Of a stretch of DNA of 64,000 nt, positions 17,283 through 27,525 are shown one piece after another. Source of the stretch: Paenibacillus sp. SY21-1 (GTDB taxonomy: Bacteria > Bacillota > Bacilli > Paenibacillales > Paenibacillaceae); NCBI RefSeq assembly GCF_005222705.1, contig NZ_STGF01000008.1:124001-188000 (forward strand), written 5' to 3'. Under the pieces are notes generated by a model, which was not told the origin of the DNA, ran no database searches, and saw only the letters and a list, made by a program, of their open reading frames with translations. The translations under genes were made by a program, and so were the position numbers. The first letter of the stretch is position 1, and each line of letters opens with the position of its first letter.

Positions 17283-17691
17283 ACGGGAAAACGGGAAGAG
17301 CGGTGCCTCCAAGGAAAGCGGGAAACGCAGCCGGCAGGCGACGGGTATGCTTGGCGAGGCAGCGGCGGTACGGCTGCTCCGGAGAGAAGGGTATGAGATT
17401 ATCGAACGTAATTGGCGGTGCAGGTCAGGAGAGATCGATATCGTCGCCAAGCAGGGTGAACGGCTCATTTTCGTGGAAGTGCGAACTCGAAGCGGCGAAA
17501 GCCGGTTCGGAACGGCGGCGGAATCGGTTGATTACCGGAAGCAGCGCAAGCTGCGCGAGACGGCGCTGGTGTATGTAAGAAGCGCCGGCTTGCAAGGGAT
17601 GGCCATGCGCTTCGATGTTGTTGCCGTGCTGCTGGGTCCTTCGGCGGGCGAAGAGGATGCGGAATGCAGGCACTATCCGGCTGCATTCTAG
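17275..17691 (+). CDS. yraN: YraN/UPF0102 putative endonuclease-fold protein
   Basis: Member of the UPF0102 (YraN) family, which has the restriction-endonuclease-like fold; no firm function is established. The 138-residue form starts at ATG 17275, overlapping the ylqH stop by 8 bases. A weakly conserved basic N-terminus (1-24) is followed by GMLGEAAAVRLLRREGYEIIERN. The nuclease-like core motif is RSGEIDIVAKQGERLIFVEVRTR, here shown as GEIDIVA and FVEVRTR, with the E-x-D and E-x-R acidic/basic residues. The family is often beside rnhB and comM-type genes, as here, suggesting a DNA-processing role. Confidence 0.9.
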   Translation: MDRRENGKSGASKESGKRSRQATGMLGEAAAVRLLRREGYEIIERNWRCRSGEIDIVAKQGERLIFVEVRTRSGESRFGTAAESVDYRKQRKLRETALVYVRSAGLQGMAMRFDVVAVLLGPSAGEEDAECRHYPAAF

Positions 17692-17725
17692 CGGGACCGC
17701 GCGCCCCCGAAAGGGCCTTTTGCGC

Positions 17726-17760
17726 CGTGTGGGGCCCGCCGCTGGGGGAGGCCCCACACG
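17726..17760. repeat. Perfect inverted repeat between convergent yraN and comM
   Basis: Eleven-base perfect arms (17726-17736 and 17750-17760) with a 13-base loop lie in the 163-base gap between two convergent genes. No T-run follows on either side, so it is not a classical terminator. It could still block read-through or stabilise 3' ends. Confidence 0.6.
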
Positions 17761-17854
17761 TACGGAGAATGCGGCGGACTGGCGGTTTATAAACGCGTGT
17801 CCCCTGCCTGGCGGCACGCAGCTGCTGCGGGGCCATTATTAAGAAAATCGGCGC

Positions 17855-19405
17855 TCAGACCCGCCCGATCCGTCTGAATTGAATCGCCTCTGCGACGTGA
17901 TTTCCCTGTACCTCGGGGCTTGCATCTAAATCGGCGATCGTGCGGGACAGCTTGATCATACGGTCGTAAGCGCGCATGCTGATGCCCAAAGCTTCAAAAG
18001 CGTGGTTTAGCAGTTCAGCCGCTTCGGCCGTCAGCTGCGCCGTTTGCCGCAGCAGCGAGCCGGATAAGCTCGAATGAGGTGAAAGGCCGCGCTCTGACAG
18101 TCGTTCCGCCATATAGCCGCGCGCCGACAGCACGTTACGTCGCATGTCGGCCGTCGTCATGCCGGCCGGCTCGTCGCTTTGTTCGGATAGCCGGGGCCTT
18201 GCGACATCGACGTGCAAATCCATGCGGTCCAGCAAAGGACCGGAAAGCTTGGCGCGATATTTGGCGATCGCCTGGGAACTGCAGGTACAGCATTTATCGC
18301 CGTATTCATGCCCGTAATAGCCGCAAGGGCAGGGATTGAACGATGCGGCAAGCATGAATCGGGCAGGGAACTGAAAGACGGCTTTGGCGCGGGCGATGGA
18401 CACGATCTGATCCTCAAGCGGCTGACGCAGCGCCTCAAGCACTTGCCTCGGAAACTCGGGCAGCTCGTCCAGGTAGAGCACGCCATGGTGGGCAAGCGTC
18501 GCCTCCCCGGGCTTTGGCACCTGCCCGCCTCCAATCATGCCTCCTGTGGAAATCGTATGATGCGGTGCGCGAAACGGAGCCATCCGGATCAGGCCTGCGC
18601 CGTTGTCCTGCAATTTGCCGGCCACGCTGTAAATTTTGGTCACCTCAAGCGCTTCCGATTCCGCGAGCGGCGGAAGGATGCCCGGCAGACGCCGGATCAT
18701 CATCGTTTTGCCGGTGCCGGGCGGCCCGCTTAGCAGGATGTTGTGCCTCCCCGCCGCAGCGATGAGCATCGCTCTCTTGGCATGCCTTTGACCTGCTACT
18801 TCACCGTAATCGCCCCCTATGCTGGCGGAGCAACCGTATTCTAGGCGCTCTCCTGCTGCCCCATTTGCGGCAATGGCCGATTGGCGCAGCGTCTGCCAGT
18901 CCGTTTGTCCGCGCTGCAGCTGTCGGAGATGGGAAATGGTGAACAGCTCCATGCCGGATATCCAGCTTGCTTCACGAACGTTGCCAAGCGGAAGCAGAAC
19001 GCGCGTAAATCCGCAAAGCCGTGCTTCCGCCAGCATTGCGAGTACGCCGGATACGGGCTGAATATGTCCGTCGAGCGACAGCTCACCGATCAGCAGGGCG
19101 GACTGCAGCGGCTCGCCGGCGATTTGCCCGCTTGCGGCAAGAATGCCGGCCGCAATGGCGAGATCGAAGGAGCAGCCCTCCTTCCGCAAATCAGCTGGAG
19201 CGAGATTGACCGTAATCCGGTCCAAGGGAAAGGAGAAGCCGCTGTTTTTAATCGCGGCGCGCACTCGTTCCACGGATTCCCTGACTGCCGGATCGGGAAG
19301 CCCCACTATGTTGATCTGGGGCAATCCGCTTGCGATATCAACCTCTACCGCGATTTTTTTACCTTCCACGCCATATACGCTTGCGCTCTGCACTAAACTG
19401 AACAT
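17855..19405 (-). CDS. comM: ComM/YifB-family AAA+ ATPase
   Basis: Mg-chelatase-like AAA+ protein. Its Haemophilus and Vibrio homologues (ComM) are DNA branch-migration helicases used in natural transformation. The 516-residue form starts at ATG 19405 (MFSLVQSASVYGVEGKKI) after GGGGTG; the 8 extra upstream residues are not conserved. The N-terminal Lon-like ChlI domain (1-170) contains GLPDPAVRESVERV. The AAA+ domain has Walker A SGPPGTGKTM and Walker B GVLYLDELPEF. The C-terminal Mg-chelatase domain follows, and a CPCGYYG cysteine cluster lies in between. It is divergent from sucC and close to dprA, another transformation gene. Confidence 0.95.
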   Translation of the reverse strand: MFSLVQSASVYGVEGKKIAVEVDIASGLPQINIVGLPDPAVRESVERVRAAIKNSGFSFPLDRITVNLAPADLRKEGCSFDLAIAAGILAASGQIAGEPLQSALLIGELSLDGHIQPVSGVLAMLAEARLCGFTRVLLPLGNVREASWISGMELFTISHLRQLQRGQTDWQTLRQSAIAANGAAGERLEYGCSASIGGDYGEVAGQRHAKRAMLIAAAGRHNILLSGPPGTGKTMMIRRLPGILPPLAESEALEVTKIYSVAGKLQDNGAGLIRMAPFRAPHHTISTGGMIGGGQVPKPGEATLAHHGVLYLDELPEFPRQVLEALRQPLEDQIVSIARAKAVFQFPARFMLAASFNPCPCGYYGHEYGDKCCTCSSQAIAKYRAKLSGPLLDRMDLHVDVARPRLSEQSDEPAGMTTADMRRNVLSARGYMAERLSERGLSPHSSLSGSLLRQTAQLTAEAAELLNHAFEALGISMRAYDRMIKLSRTIADLDASPEVQGNHVAEAIQFRRIGRV

Positions 19406-19480
19406 GACAAATAGCACCCCTGTCTGCAAACCGAAGGTGCTTCCTCACGATTATCTAGTAATTTGGACGAATGATACTTT

Positions 19481-19521
19481 TATCATAAATCACCAATTTT
19501 TGAAATGTCAATGCAAACAAC
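19481..19521 (-). promoter_or_regulatory. Candidate promoter and palindrome upstream of comM
   Basis: On the minus strand a consensus -35 TTGACA (19516-19521), an 18-base spacer and -10 TATGAT (19492-19497) precede comM by about 87 bases. A palindrome ATGATA-CTTT-TATCAT (19481-19496) overlaps the -10 and start region and could be an operator. The 339-base gap between comM and sucC (19406-19744) otherwise holds only the sucC promoter. Confidence 0.65.
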
Positions 19522-19677
19522 ACGATTGTGAAAATAGGGCGTAAAGTGGGATGGAATCAGCCATACTAATCGGTGTGGAACGTGAAGCGCTCCCCTTTGA
19601 TCTCAAAATGAGATGAAACCCATATCAAAAAAGACGTATTATTTGTTTGTGAAACTAAGGTAACAAAAGGGGAAAGG

Positions 19678-19686
19678 TGCTACAAT
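19678..19686 (+). promoter_or_regulatory. Extended -10 promoter candidate of sucCD
   Basis: TGCTACAAT (19678-19686) is an extended -10 element, 58 bases before the sucC start. No good -35 is found at the correct spacing, so this would depend on the TG extension. Confidence 0.5.
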
Positions 19687-19744
19687 AATAGAGGTTTGTG
19701 TACATATGACTGAACCTTAGTCTGTGAAATGGAGGATTTCAACA

Positions 19745-20905
19745 ATGAATATCCATGAGTATCAAGGCAAAGCGGTCCTTAAACAGTATGGTGTAGTTGT
19801 GCCGGAGGGCAAAGTGGCTTTCACGGTCGACGAAGCTGTTGAGGCGGCAAAAGAGCTTGGAACGCAGGTCGTTGTCGTGAAAGCGCAAATTCACGCCGGC
19901 GGACGCGGCAAGGCGGGCGGCGTTAAGGTTGCCAAAAACCTGGACGAAGTACGCGCATATGCATCTGAAATTTTGGGCAAGGTGCTCGTAACGCATCAGA
20001 CTGGCCCGGAAGGCAAAGAAGTTAAGCGCCTTCTTATTGAGCAAGGCTGCGATATCAAGAAAGAGTACTACATCGGCGTTGTCCTCGACCGCGCTACCGG
20101 CCGTGTCGTAATGATGGCATCGGAAGAAGGCGGAACGGAAATCGAAGAGGTTGCCGAGCATTCCCCTGAGAAAATCTTCAAAGAGATTGTTGACCCAGCT
20201 GTCGGCTTGCAAGCGTTTCAAGCGCGCAAATTGGCCTATGCGATCAACATCCCTAATGAGCTGGTAAACAAAGCCGTTAAGTTTATGGTTTCGCTATACA
20301 CAGCTTTTGTTGAGAAAGATGCTTCGATCGCCGAGATCAATCCGCTGGTCGTAACAGGCGACGGACAAGTTATCGCGCTTGACGCAAAGCTTAACTTCGA
20401 TTCGAACGCACTGTATCGCCAAAAAGACATCGTGGCGCTGCGCGATCTGGAAGAAGAAGACGCGAAGGAAATCGAAGCGTCGAAATTCGACCTTAGCTAC
20501 ATTGCGCTTGACGGCAACATTGGCTGTCTCGTTAACGGCGCCGGCCTCGCGATGGCGACGATGGACATTATCAAATACTACGGCGGCGACCCTGCCAACT
20601 TCCTTGACGTAGGGGGCGGCGCTACAGCCGAGAAAGTTACGGAAGCGTTCAAAATCATTTTGTCCGACGAGAAGGTTAAAGGCATTTTCGTTAACATCTT
20701 CGGCGGCATTATGCGTTGCGACGTTATTGCCAACGGTGTCGTAGAGGCCGCTAAGCAAGTCGGTCTTGACCGTCCGCTTGTAGTTCGTCTGGAAGGCACT
20801 AACGTAGACCTTGGCAAAGCGATTTTGAAAGATTCGGGCCTTAACATCGTAGCTGCGGATTCCATGGCGGACGGCGCCCAGAAAATCGTTGCTCTTGTAA
20901 AGTAG
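19745..20905 (+). CDS. sucC: Succinyl-CoA synthetase beta subunit (ADP-forming)
   Basis: Beta subunit of the TCA-cycle enzyme that converts succinyl-CoA and ADP/GDP to succinate, CoA and a nucleoside triphosphate. The 386-residue form begins MNIHEYQGK at ATG 19745, after GGAGGA; the in-frame ATG at 19724 overlaps the ribosome site. The N-terminal ATP-grasp domain has [16 protein letters not shown] and KRLLIEQG; the C-terminal CoA-ligase domain includes [26 protein letters not shown] and [10 protein letters not shown]. Codon use is that of a highly expressed gene. sucD follows after 58 bases in the same unit. Confidence 0.98.
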   Translation: MNIHEYQGKAVLKQYGVVVPEGKVAFTVDEAVEAAKELGTQVVVVKAQIHAGGRGKAGGVKVAKNLDEVRAYASEILGKVLVTHQTGPEGKEVKRLLIEQGCDIKKEYYIGVVLDRATGRVVMMASEEGGTEIEEVAEHSPEKIFKEIVDPAVGLQAFQARKLAYAINIPNELVNKAVKFMVSLYTAFVEKDASIAEINPLVVTGDGQVIALDAKLNFDSNALYRQKDIVALRDLEEEDAKEIEASKFDLSYIALDGNIGCLVNGAGLAMATMDIIKYYGGDPANFLDVGGGATAEKVTEAFKIILSDEKVKGIFVNIFGGIMRCDVIANGVVEAAKQVGLDRPLVVRLEGTNVDLGKAILKDSGLNIVAADSMADGAQKIVALVK

Positions 20906-20963
20906 CATAGCTGGCTGTGCGGCAAGCCGCATACGAATTCATTTACGGGGATGTGAGTTAAGA

Positions 20964-21902
20964 GTGAGCATTTTGGTCAATAAAGATACAAAAGTCATCA
21001 CGCAAGGAATCACCGGCGCTACCGGCTTATTTCATACAAAAGGCGCTCTGGAATACGGTACGCAAATGGTTGGCGGCGTAACGCCAGGCAAAGGCGGAAC
21101 TAACGTCGATATTACGCTTGAGAACGGCTGGCTTGTCTCCCTTCCGGTTTTCAATACGGTAGCTCAAGCAGTTGCAGCTACAGGCGCGAACGCTTCGGTT
21201 ATTTATGTACCGCCAGCTTTCGCTGCCGATGCGATCATGGAAGCGGTTGACGCTGGGCTTGACCTGGTTATCTGTATTACCGAAGGCATTCCAGTGCTGG
21301 ATATGGTAAAAGTTAAACGTTACATGGACGGCAGCAAAACGACGTTGATCGGTCCAAACTGCCCAGGCGTTATTACGCCAGGCGAATGCAAGATCGGCAT
21401 TATGCCGGGCTACATTCACACGCCAGGACATGTCGGCGTAATTTCCCGCTCCGGCACGCTTACGTATGAAGCGGTTCATCAGCTGACGACGCGCGGAATC
21501 GGACAATCGTCCGCAGTCGGCATCGGCGGCGACCCGGTCAAAGGCTCCGAATTCATCGACATTCTGAGCAAGTTCAATGATGATCCGGACACGTATGCCG
21601 TGATCATGATCGGCGAGATCGGCGGAACGGCGGAAGAGGAAGCGGCTGAGTGGATTAAAGCGAACATGACGAAGCCTGTTGTCGGCTTTATCGGCGGCGC
21701 AACGGCGCCTCCGGGCAAACGCATGGGACATGCTGGCGCTATTATTTCCGGCGGCAAAGGCACGGCTGCAGAAAAGATCGCAACCCTGGAGGCTTGCGGC
21801 ATTAAAGTTGCGCCAACTCCGTCCGACATGGGTTCAACCCTTGTAAGCGTTCTGGAGGAAAAAGGCCTGCTTGACAAATGCATCACGCATCAGCAACAAT
21901 AG
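20964..21902 (+). CDS. sucD: Succinyl-CoA synthetase alpha subunit
   Basis: Alpha subunit of succinyl-CoA synthetase; it binds CoA and carries the phosphohistidine intermediate. It has 312 residues and starts with GTG at 20964 ([18 protein letters not shown]). The Rossmann CoA-binding part has GATGLFHTK and GGVTPGKGG. The active-site histidine is H256 in the [14 protein letters not shown] motif, and the GPNCPGVI motif is also intact. A GGGGATGTGAG stretch serves as the ribosome site. The gene ends in front of a strong terminator, closing the sucCD unit. Confidence 0.98.
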   Translation: MSILVNKDTKVITQGITGATGLFHTKGALEYGTQMVGGVTPGKGGTNVDITLENGWLVSLPVFNTVAQAVAATGANASVIYVPPAFAADAIMEAVDAGLDLVICITEGIPVLDMVKVKRYMDGSKTTLIGPNCPGVITPGECKIGIMPGYIHTPGHVGVISRSGTLTYEAVHQLTTRGIGQSSAVGIGGDPVKGSEFIDILSKFNDDPDTYAVIMIGEIGGTAEEEAAEWIKANMTKPVVGFIGGATAPPGKRMGHAGAIISGGKGTAAEKIATLEACGIKVAPTPSDMGSTLVSVLEEKGLLDKCITHQQQ

Positions 21903-21921
21903 CTTTTATAAGCAAGAAGGT

Positions 21922-21971
21922 AAGCAACCTTCCAGCAACCCGGCTAACGGGAGTTGGAGGGTTGCTTTTTT
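21922..21971 (+). terminator. Rho-independent terminator after sucD
   Basis: An outer stem AGCAACC..GGTTGCT and an inner CCCG..CGGG hairpin are followed by six Ts. It begins 20 bases after sucD. Confidence 0.92.
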
Positions 21972-22068
21972 GCATTTATGCAGGATGGGATGCCGACGCT
22001 CGTACGGGAATACGCTCATCGTTTTTTGCATATTTAGGCCCGTTTTATGCAGAAATTTAATGGCTGAC

Positions 22069-22097
22069 TTGCATTCTGCGCTTGTGTCCCTCACAAT
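22069..22097 (+). promoter_or_regulatory. Possible promoter of dprA
   Basis: A -35 TTGCAT (22069-22074), 17-base spacer and -10 CACAAT (22092-22097) lie 47 bases before the dprA start. Both boxes have two mismatches or fewer, but the match is moderate. The rest of the gap 21972-22143 shows nothing else. Confidence 0.4.
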
Positions 22098-22143
22098 AGA
22101 TAGGAATGCGAGCCCGCCCAATCAATTGAAGGGGTTGGGAACG

Positions 22144-23277
22144 ATGGTTGAATATTCGGATTTATGCAAACAAATGCTGATTGTCTTGCATGAGGCTCCT
22201 GGCGTCGGCTGGCACACGATAAAGTGGGCCTTCGACAACGAAGCGTGGCATCAGCCGGTATGGTCATTCCGCGATCTGGCTGGAGGCGGACTGCCGATCA
22301 AGCAGGCTAACGCCATTATCGCGAGCTTCGGCGGCAAGCCATGGACAGAGGCGCTTAAAGCGCATGAACAGTCAATGGTGAAGGCGGAATCGTCAGTCCT
22401 GACTTTTGTGGATGCAGAGTATCCTGCAAGGCTGAAGGAAATCGCCCAGCCGCCATGGGTGCTGTATATGAAAGGGAGAGCGGAGCTGCTTGCACGCCCA
22501 TCGGTCGCAGTTGTGGGAACGCGAGTGCCTACGGCCTATGGCCGGCATTCGGCAGCTATGCTTGCTGAACAGCTTGCACGCAGGGAGGTTACCGTCGTCA
22601 GCGGAATGGCAAAAGGAATTGACCGCTGCGCGCACGAGGCCGCCTTGTTGGAGAGCGGAAGCACAATTGGCGTGCTGGCATCGCCGATTGATTACTGCTA
22701 TCCGCAGGAAAACTTGCCTCTCTATCGCAAAATGGCGCAAGCCGGTCTCTTGCTCTCCGAGACGCCGATCGGAACGAAGCTTCATCCAGGCCAGTTTCCG
22801 CTTCGCAACCGGATCATCGCCGGCTTGTCGGCAGGTACGGTCGTCGTGGAGGGCGCTGTACGCAGCGGCTCGCTCATAACGGTCGAGCATGCATACGGCA
22901 TGTCGCGTGAAGTTTTTGCGGTCCCCGGACCAATCAGCTCGCCTAAGAGCGAAGGTCCGAACGGGCTGATCAAACGCGGCGAGGCCAAGCTTGTGAGCAG
23001 CGCCCAGGATATTATCGAGGAGCTAAGCTGGCTGGAGTCGGAAATGGAGGCGGTCGGACAGCAGCGCTTGCCGACGGCATCGGGCCTTCCGCAGGTCGAG
23101 CTTATGGAGCCTGAGGAGCTTAAATTGCTTCATTTATTGCGGGAGCAGCCGTTGTCTATTAACGAATTGTATGAGCGTTCGGCGATTCCGTTTGGACATT
23201 TGAACGTACTTCTGCTAAATTTATGTATAAAACGGAAGATCGAGCTGCAGCCGGGCTCTATATATACGGTTATCTAG
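22144..23277 (+). CDS. dprA: DNA processing protein DprA (Smf)
   Basis: Single-strand DNA-binding protein that loads RecA onto incoming DNA during natural transformation. The 377-residue form starts at ATG 22144 after GAAGGGGTTGGG; the upstream in-frame sequence is not conserved. The Rossmann-like DprA domain (about 110-320) contains [31 protein letters not shown], the [10 protein letters not shown] element and [14 protein letters not shown]-terminal winged-helix domain (about 325-377) is present. Together with comM 4 kb away it hints at, but does not prove, competence. topA follows 26 bases downstream, as in Bacillus. Confidence 0.97.
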   Translation: MVEYSDLCKQMLIVLHEAPGVGWHTIKWAFDNEAWHQPVWSFRDLAGGGLPIKQANAIIASFGGKPWTEALKAHEQSMVKAESSVLTFVDAEYPARLKEIAQPPWVLYMKGRAELLARPSVAVVGTRVPTAYGRHSAAMLAEQLARREVTVVSGMAKGIDRCAHEAALLESGSTIGVLASPIDYCYPQENLPLYRKMAQAGLLLSETPIGTKLHPGQFPLRNRIIAGLSAGTVVVEGAVRSGSLITVEHAYGMSREVFAVPGPISSPKSEGPNGLIKRGEAKLVSSAQDIIEELSWLESEMEAVGQQRLPTASGLPQVELMEPEELKLLHLLREQPLSINELYERSAIPFGHLNVLLLNLCIKRKIELQPGSIYTVI

Positions 23278-23303
23278 CATGTTGCAGAGAGGAGGCGCTA
23301 GCC

Positions 23304-25400
23304 ATGGCAGATTCGCTCGTTATCGTGGAATCACCCGCCAAAGCGAAGACGATTGGCAAATATTTAGGAAGCAAATATATTGTCAAAGCGTCGATGGGTC
23401 ATATTCGCGATTTGCCGAAAAGCCAGATCGGCGTCGAAGTTGAAAATGATTTTAATCCCAAGTACATAACGATACGGGGAAAAGGAAGCGTCCTCAAGGA
23501 ATTGAAGGATGCCAGCAAGAAAGTAAAACATGTCTTTCTCGCAGCCGACCCCGATCGCGAAGGGGAAGCGATTGCCTGGCATCTGGCTCATTATTTGGAG
23601 CTTGACGACAAGGAGACGTGCCGCGTCGTATTTAATGAAATAACGAAGCAGGCAGTGAAGGACGCGTTTAAAACGCCGCGCAAAATTAATATGGATCTCG
23701 TTAATGCGCAGCAGGCGCGCCGTATTCTGGACCGTCTCGTTGGTTATAAGATCAGTCCCTTGCTATGGAAAAAGGTGAAAAAGGGACTTTCCGCAGGACG
23801 CGTGCAATCGGTTGCGGTTAAGCTGATTATTGACCGGGAGAATGAAATCGACGCTTTTGTGGCGGAGGAATACTGGTCGATTACCGCCAAGCTGAATCAC
23901 GAGAAAATCCCGTTTGAAGCGAAGTATTATGCGATAAACGGCACGAAGCAGGAGCTAGGCAACGAGGCGGAGGTACAAAAGGTGCTGGCCGCAATGAAAG
24001 GCGATTCCTTTACCGTGTCAGAGGTGCGCGAGAAGGAGCGTCTGCGCAATCCCGCGCCGCCGTTTATAACGAGCTCGCTCCAGCAGGAAGCGGCCCGCAA
24101 GCTTAGCTTTAGAGCGGCCAAAACAATGTCGGTAGCCCAGCAGCTGTACGAGGGCGTGGAGCTTGGCAAAGAGGGAACGGTCGGCTTGATCACGTATATG
24201 AGAACCGACTCCACCCGTATTTCTCCGGTAGCCCAGGAAGAAGCCAAGGGCTACATTGTTGAAAAGTACGGCGCTGACTACGTGCCGGAGCAGCCGCGCA
24301 ACTATACGAAGAAAAACAGCAATGCGCAGGATGCTCACGAGGCGATACGACCAACGTCCATTTACCGTGATCCCGATTCGATGAAGCCGTTTCTTAGCCG
24401 TGATCAGCTTCGATTGTATAAACTTGTATGGGAACGGTTTATTTCCAGCCAGATGCAATCGGCCGTGCTGGATACGATGACCGTGGATTTGCAGGCAGGG
24501 GATACGACTTTCCGCGCTGCAGGTTCTAAAGTGAAGTTCGCCGGATTTATGAAGGTGTACGTGGAAGGCAATGACGATGGCACGGTTGAGGAGCATAAGT
24601 TTTTGCCGCCGCTCGCTCAGGGCGATGTGATTAAAGCGGAAGCGATCGACCCTAAGCAGCATTTCACCCAGCCGCCGCCGCGGTACACGGAGGCGCGTCT
24701 CGTAAAGACGCTTGAGGAGCTTGGGATCGGCCGTCCGAGTACCTATGCGCCTACGCTCGAAACGATACAAAAACGCGGTTATGTCGCGATTGAAGAGAAG
24801 AAGTTTACGCCTACCGAGCTTGGCGATCTGGTCATTCAGTTAATGGAGGAATTTTTTCCGGAAATTCTGAATGCCGAATTCACCGCCAATATGGAAGGCA
24901 ATCTCGACCATGTGGAGGAAGGCACAGAGGATTGGGTCAGAGTGCTTGCCAACTTCTATGAGTCGTTCGAGAAACGGCTCGAAGTAGCCGAGGAAGAGAT
25001 GAAGGAAATTGAAATACAAGATGAAGTGTCCGATGAAATTTGCGAGAAATGCGGACGGCATCTGGTATATAAAATGGGGCGCTTTGGCAAGTTCCTCGCC
25101 TGCTCGGGTTTTCCTGACTGCCGGAATACAAAGCCGATTGTGAAGGATATCGGTGTAACCTGCCCGAAATGCGCGGAGGGCAAAATCATTGAACGCCGCA
25201 GCAAAAAAGGGCGCGTATTCTACGGCTGCGACCAGTATCCGGGCTGCGACTACGTATCGTGGGATAAGCCGACAAACAAGCCTTGCCCGCAATGCAGCGA
25301 TGCGAAGCTTGTAGAGAAGCGGAATCGCAGCGGCGTCAAGCTGTTGTGTCCGAACTGCGCGTATACCGAAGAAGTGGTTGAAGAAGAAGAGCAAGATTAA
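23304..25400 (+). CDS. topA: DNA topoisomerase I
   Basis: Type IA topoisomerase that relaxes negative supercoils. The 698-residue protein starts at ATG 23304 after AGAGGAGGC. The N-terminal TOPRIM domain has [13 protein letters not shown] and [15 protein letters not shown]. The catalytic tyrosine is Y298 in [14 protein letters not shown]. The C-terminus carries three zinc-ribbon repeats, each with a Cys-x2-Cys pair near the start (CEKC, CPKC, CPQC) and later cysteines; the last ends CPNC. The C-terminal tail is acidic. Size and domain order match B. subtilis TopA (691). Confidence 0.98.
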   Translation: MADSLVIVESPAKAKTIGKYLGSKYIVKASMGHIRDLPKSQIGVEVENDFNPKYITIRGKGSVLKELKDASKKVKHVFLAADPDREGEAIAWHLAHYLELDDKETCRVVFNEITKQAVKDAFKTPRKINMDLVNAQQARRILDRLVGYKISPLLWKKVKKGLSAGRVQSVAVKLIIDRENEIDAFVAEEYWSITAKLNHEKIPFEAKYYAINGTKQELGNEAEVQKVLAAMKGDSFTVSEVREKERLRNPAPPFITSSLQQEAARKLSFRAAKTMSVAQQLYEGVELGKEGTVGLITYMRTDSTRISPVAQEEAKGYIVEKYGADYVPEQPRNYTKKNSNAQDAHEAIRPTSIYRDPDSMKPFLSRDQLRLYKLVWERFISSQMQSAVLDTMTVDLQAGDTTFRAAGSKVKFAGFMKVYVEGNDDGTVEEHKFLPPLAQGDVIKAEAIDPKQHFTQPPPRYTEARLVKTLEELGIGRPSTYAPTLETIQKRGYVAIEEKKFTPTELGDLVIQLMEEFFPEILNAEFTANMEGNLDHVEEGTEDWVRVLANFYESFEKRLEVAEEEMKEIEIQDEVSDEICEKCGRHLVYKMGRFGKFLACSGFPDCRNTKPIVKDIGVTCPKCAEGKIIERRSKKGRVFYGCDQYPGCDYVSWDKPTNKPCPQCSDAKLVEKRNRSGVKLLCPNCAYTEEVVEEEEQD

Positions 25401-25414
25401 TGCAAGCAGGCCAC

Positions 25415-25438
25415 GTCCTCCCTGTCCTCAGGGAGGAC
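25415..25438 (+). repeat. Perfect 10-bp hairpin after topA
   Basis: Arms 25415-25424 and 25429-25438 pair perfectly around the loop TCCT, 14 bases after topA. No T-run follows, so it is not a canonical terminator; it may be a pause or RNA-stability element. The remainder of the 156-base gap to trmFO shows no convincing promoter. Confidence 0.55.
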
Positions 25439-25556
25439 ACCGTCGTTCTATGACCTTTCGGGCTATGGAGCCGGTAGAGGCTTCTGGTATGTTTGTTGAT
25501 TTTGTTTAATCATAGCAATCGCACTAGTTAACCCAATAAGAGAGGATTGACCTTGT

Positions 25557-26897
25557 TTGTCACATGTAGAGAAAGTAACAGTCATCGGAGCGGGTCTTGC
25601 GGGAAGTGAGGCGGCATGGCAAATCGCATCGCAAGGAGTGCCTGTCGTATTGTACGAGATGCGTCCTGTAACGAAAACGCCTGCCCACCATACGAGCCAA
25701 TTCGCGGAGCTGGTATGCAGCAACAGCTTGCGGGCAAACGGCCTTAGCAACGCAGTAGGCGTACTTAAGGAAGAAATGAGAAGACTGGACTCGCTCATTC
25801 TAAGCTGTGCGGATCAGCATGCGGTTCCTGCAGGAGGCGCGCTTGCCGTCGATCGGGACGGCTTCTCGGGAGAAGTGACGAATCGTCTGCGCGAGCATCC
25901 GCTGATTGAGGTGCGCAATGAAGAGGTTACGGATATTCCGGAGGACGGCATTGTCGTGATCGCCACTGGCCCGCTGACGGCGCCGGGGTTGTCCGCGCAA
26001 ATCCGCGAGCTTCTGGGAGAAGAGTATTTTTATTTCTATGATGCTGCTGCGCCTATTGTGGAGAAGGATTCTATCGATATGAACAAAGTGTACCTCGCTT
26101 CCCGGTACGATAAGGGAGAGGCGGCTTATTTGAATTGCCCGATGACGGAGGAAGAATTTGAAGCGTTCCACGAGGCGTTAACGACGGCCGAAACCGCTGA
26201 GGTGAAGGAATTCGAAAAGGAAATTTATTTCGAGGGCTGTATGCCGATTGAAATTATGGCGCGTCGCGGCAAGCAGACCGTGCTGTTCGGTCCGATGAAG
26301 CCGGTAGGGCTCGTCAATCCGCACACGGGCAAGCTTCCTCATGCGGTCATTCAGCTTCGTCAGGACAATGCGGCGGGCACGCTGTACAATTTGGTCGGCT
26401 TCCAAACCCACTTGAAGTGGGGCGAGCAAAAGCGCGTCTTCTCGCTTATACCAGGCCTTGAGAACGCCGAGTTTGTCCGCTACGGGGTTATGCACCGCAA
26501 TACGTTTATTAATTCGCCGAGGGTGCTGGAGCCTACGTACCAGCTTAAAAATCGCAAGACGCTCTTTTTTGCCGGTCAAATGACGGGGGTTGAAGGTTAT
26601 GTCGAGTCAGCCGCTTCAGGTCTGCTCGCAGGGCTCAACGCCGCACGGCTGGCAAAGGGCTTGGAGCCGCTCGTGCTTCCGGCCGAAACGACGCTTGGAA
26701 GCATGGCGAATTATATCACAACGGCCGACTTCAAGCATTTCCAGCCGATGAACGCCAACTTTGGCCTGTTCCCGCCGCTGGAGAAAAGAATCCGCAACAA
26801 AAAGGAAAAAAATGAAATGATCGCCAATCGCGCGCTGGAAGGCGTCGAGAGATTTAAACGGGAACATTTGTCAGGCGAGCCCGTAATAGAAGGTTAG
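25557..26897 (+). CDS. trmFO: Methylenetetrahydrofolate-tRNA-(uracil-5)-methyltransferase
   Basis: Folate/FAD-dependent enzyme that makes 5-methyluridine at position 54 of tRNAs. It has 446 residues and begins with TTG at 25557 ([21 protein letters not shown]), about 10 bases after AGAGGA; no better ATG exists. The FAD-binding GAGLAGSEA motif is at residues 11-19. The two cysteines important in the B. subtilis enzyme (Cys53 and Cys226) correspond to Cys54 in LVCSNSLR and Cys228 in GCMPIE. The C-terminal [15 protein letters not shown] motif is conserved. In B. subtilis xerC (codV) comes next; here hslV follows directly. Confidence 0.97.
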   Translation: MSHVEKVTVIGAGLAGSEAAWQIASQGVPVVLYEMRPVTKTPAHHTSQFAELVCSNSLRANGLSNAVGVLKEEMRRLDSLILSCADQHAVPAGGALAVDRDGFSGEVTNRLREHPLIEVRNEEVTDIPEDGIVVIATGPLTAPGLSAQIRELLGEEYFYFYDAAAPIVEKDSIDMNKVYLASRYDKGEAAYLNCPMTEEEFEAFHEALTTAETAEVKEFEKEIYFEGCMPIEIMARRGKQTVLFGPMKPVGLVNPHTGKLPHAVIQLRQDNAAGTLYNLVGFQTHLKWGEQKRVFSLIPGLENAEFVRYGVMHRNTFINSPRVLEPTYQLKNRKTLFFAGQMTGVEGYVESAASGLLAGLNAARLAKGLEPLVLPAETTLGSMANYITTADFKHFQPMNANFGLFPPLEKRIRNKKEKNEMIANRALEGVERFKREHLSGEPVIEG

Positions 26898-26935
26898 GCT
26901 AGTCATTATTTTTTTGAAGCGAGGGAGGCAAAGCG

Positions 26936-27481
26936 ATGGAGATGCAGTTTCACGCAACGACGATTTGCGCCGTCAGGCATGAAGGCAAAGGGGCAATCGC
27001 CGGAGACGGCCAGGTTACATTTGGAAACAGTATGGTTATGAAGCATCAGGCGAAAAAAGTGCGCAGGCTTTACCGCGGGCAGGTCGTTGCCGGCTTCGCG
27101 GGCTCGGTCGCCGACGCCATCACGCTGTTCGAAAAGTTTGAAGCGAAGCTTGAAGAGCATCACGGCAATCTGCAGCGCGCTGCGGTAGAGCTTGCCAAGG
27201 ACTGGCGCTCTGACCGGGTGCTGCGGAGGCTCGAAGCGATGATGCTTGTTATGGATAAAACCGGTCTTTTGCTGATCTCCGGCAACGGTGAAATCATTGA
27301 GCCCGATGACGGCATTCTTGCCATTGGCTCCGGCGGCAGCTTTGCTTTGTCCGCGGCTCGCGCGCTGAAGCGTCATGCCCCCCAAATGGAAGCAAAAGAC
27401 ATGGCAAAATCGGCTCTTGAAATTGCGGCGGAAATATGTGTGTTTACGAATCATAATATTATTGTGGAAGAAATCGTATAG
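26936..27481 (+). CDS. hslV: ATP-dependent protease proteolytic subunit HslV (ClpQ)
   Basis: Proteasome-like peptidase that works with the HslU ATPase. It has 181 residues, as B. subtilis ClpQ. The core [22 protein letters not shown] and [14 protein letters not shown] motifs are intact. The start reads [15 protein letters not shown]; two in-frame ATGs (26936 and 26942) are possible and both follow GAGGGAGG. The catalytic Thr is expected to be exposed at HA|TTI after removal of a short prosequence. B. subtilis ClpQ starts MSS and uses an N-terminal serine, which is not present here. hslU follows after 44 bases. Confidence 0.96.
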   Translation: MEMQFHATTICAVRHEGKGAIAGDGQVTFGNSMVMKHQAKKVRRLYRGQVVAGFAGSVADAITLFEKFEAKLEEHHGNLQRAAVELAKDWRSDRVLRRLEAMMLVMDKTGLLLISGNGEIIEPDDGILAIGSGGSFALSAARALKRHAPQMEAKDMAKSALEIAAEICVFTNHNIIVEEIV

Positions 27482-27525
27482 ATGGTGCGGCCATGGAAGT
27501 AACCGAAAAGCGGAGGGATTATTCA

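Noticed and set aside
19495..19525. Possible CodY box between comM and sucC (AATTTTTGAAATG)
   Set aside because: It needs a gap to fit the consensus and therefore scores poorly without one; not reported as a site.
22060..22143. Longer dprA start at ATG 22060 (or further upstream at 21871)
   Set aside because: The added sequence overlaps the promoter region, is not conserved in DprA proteins and lacks a ribosome site; ATG 22144 has one.
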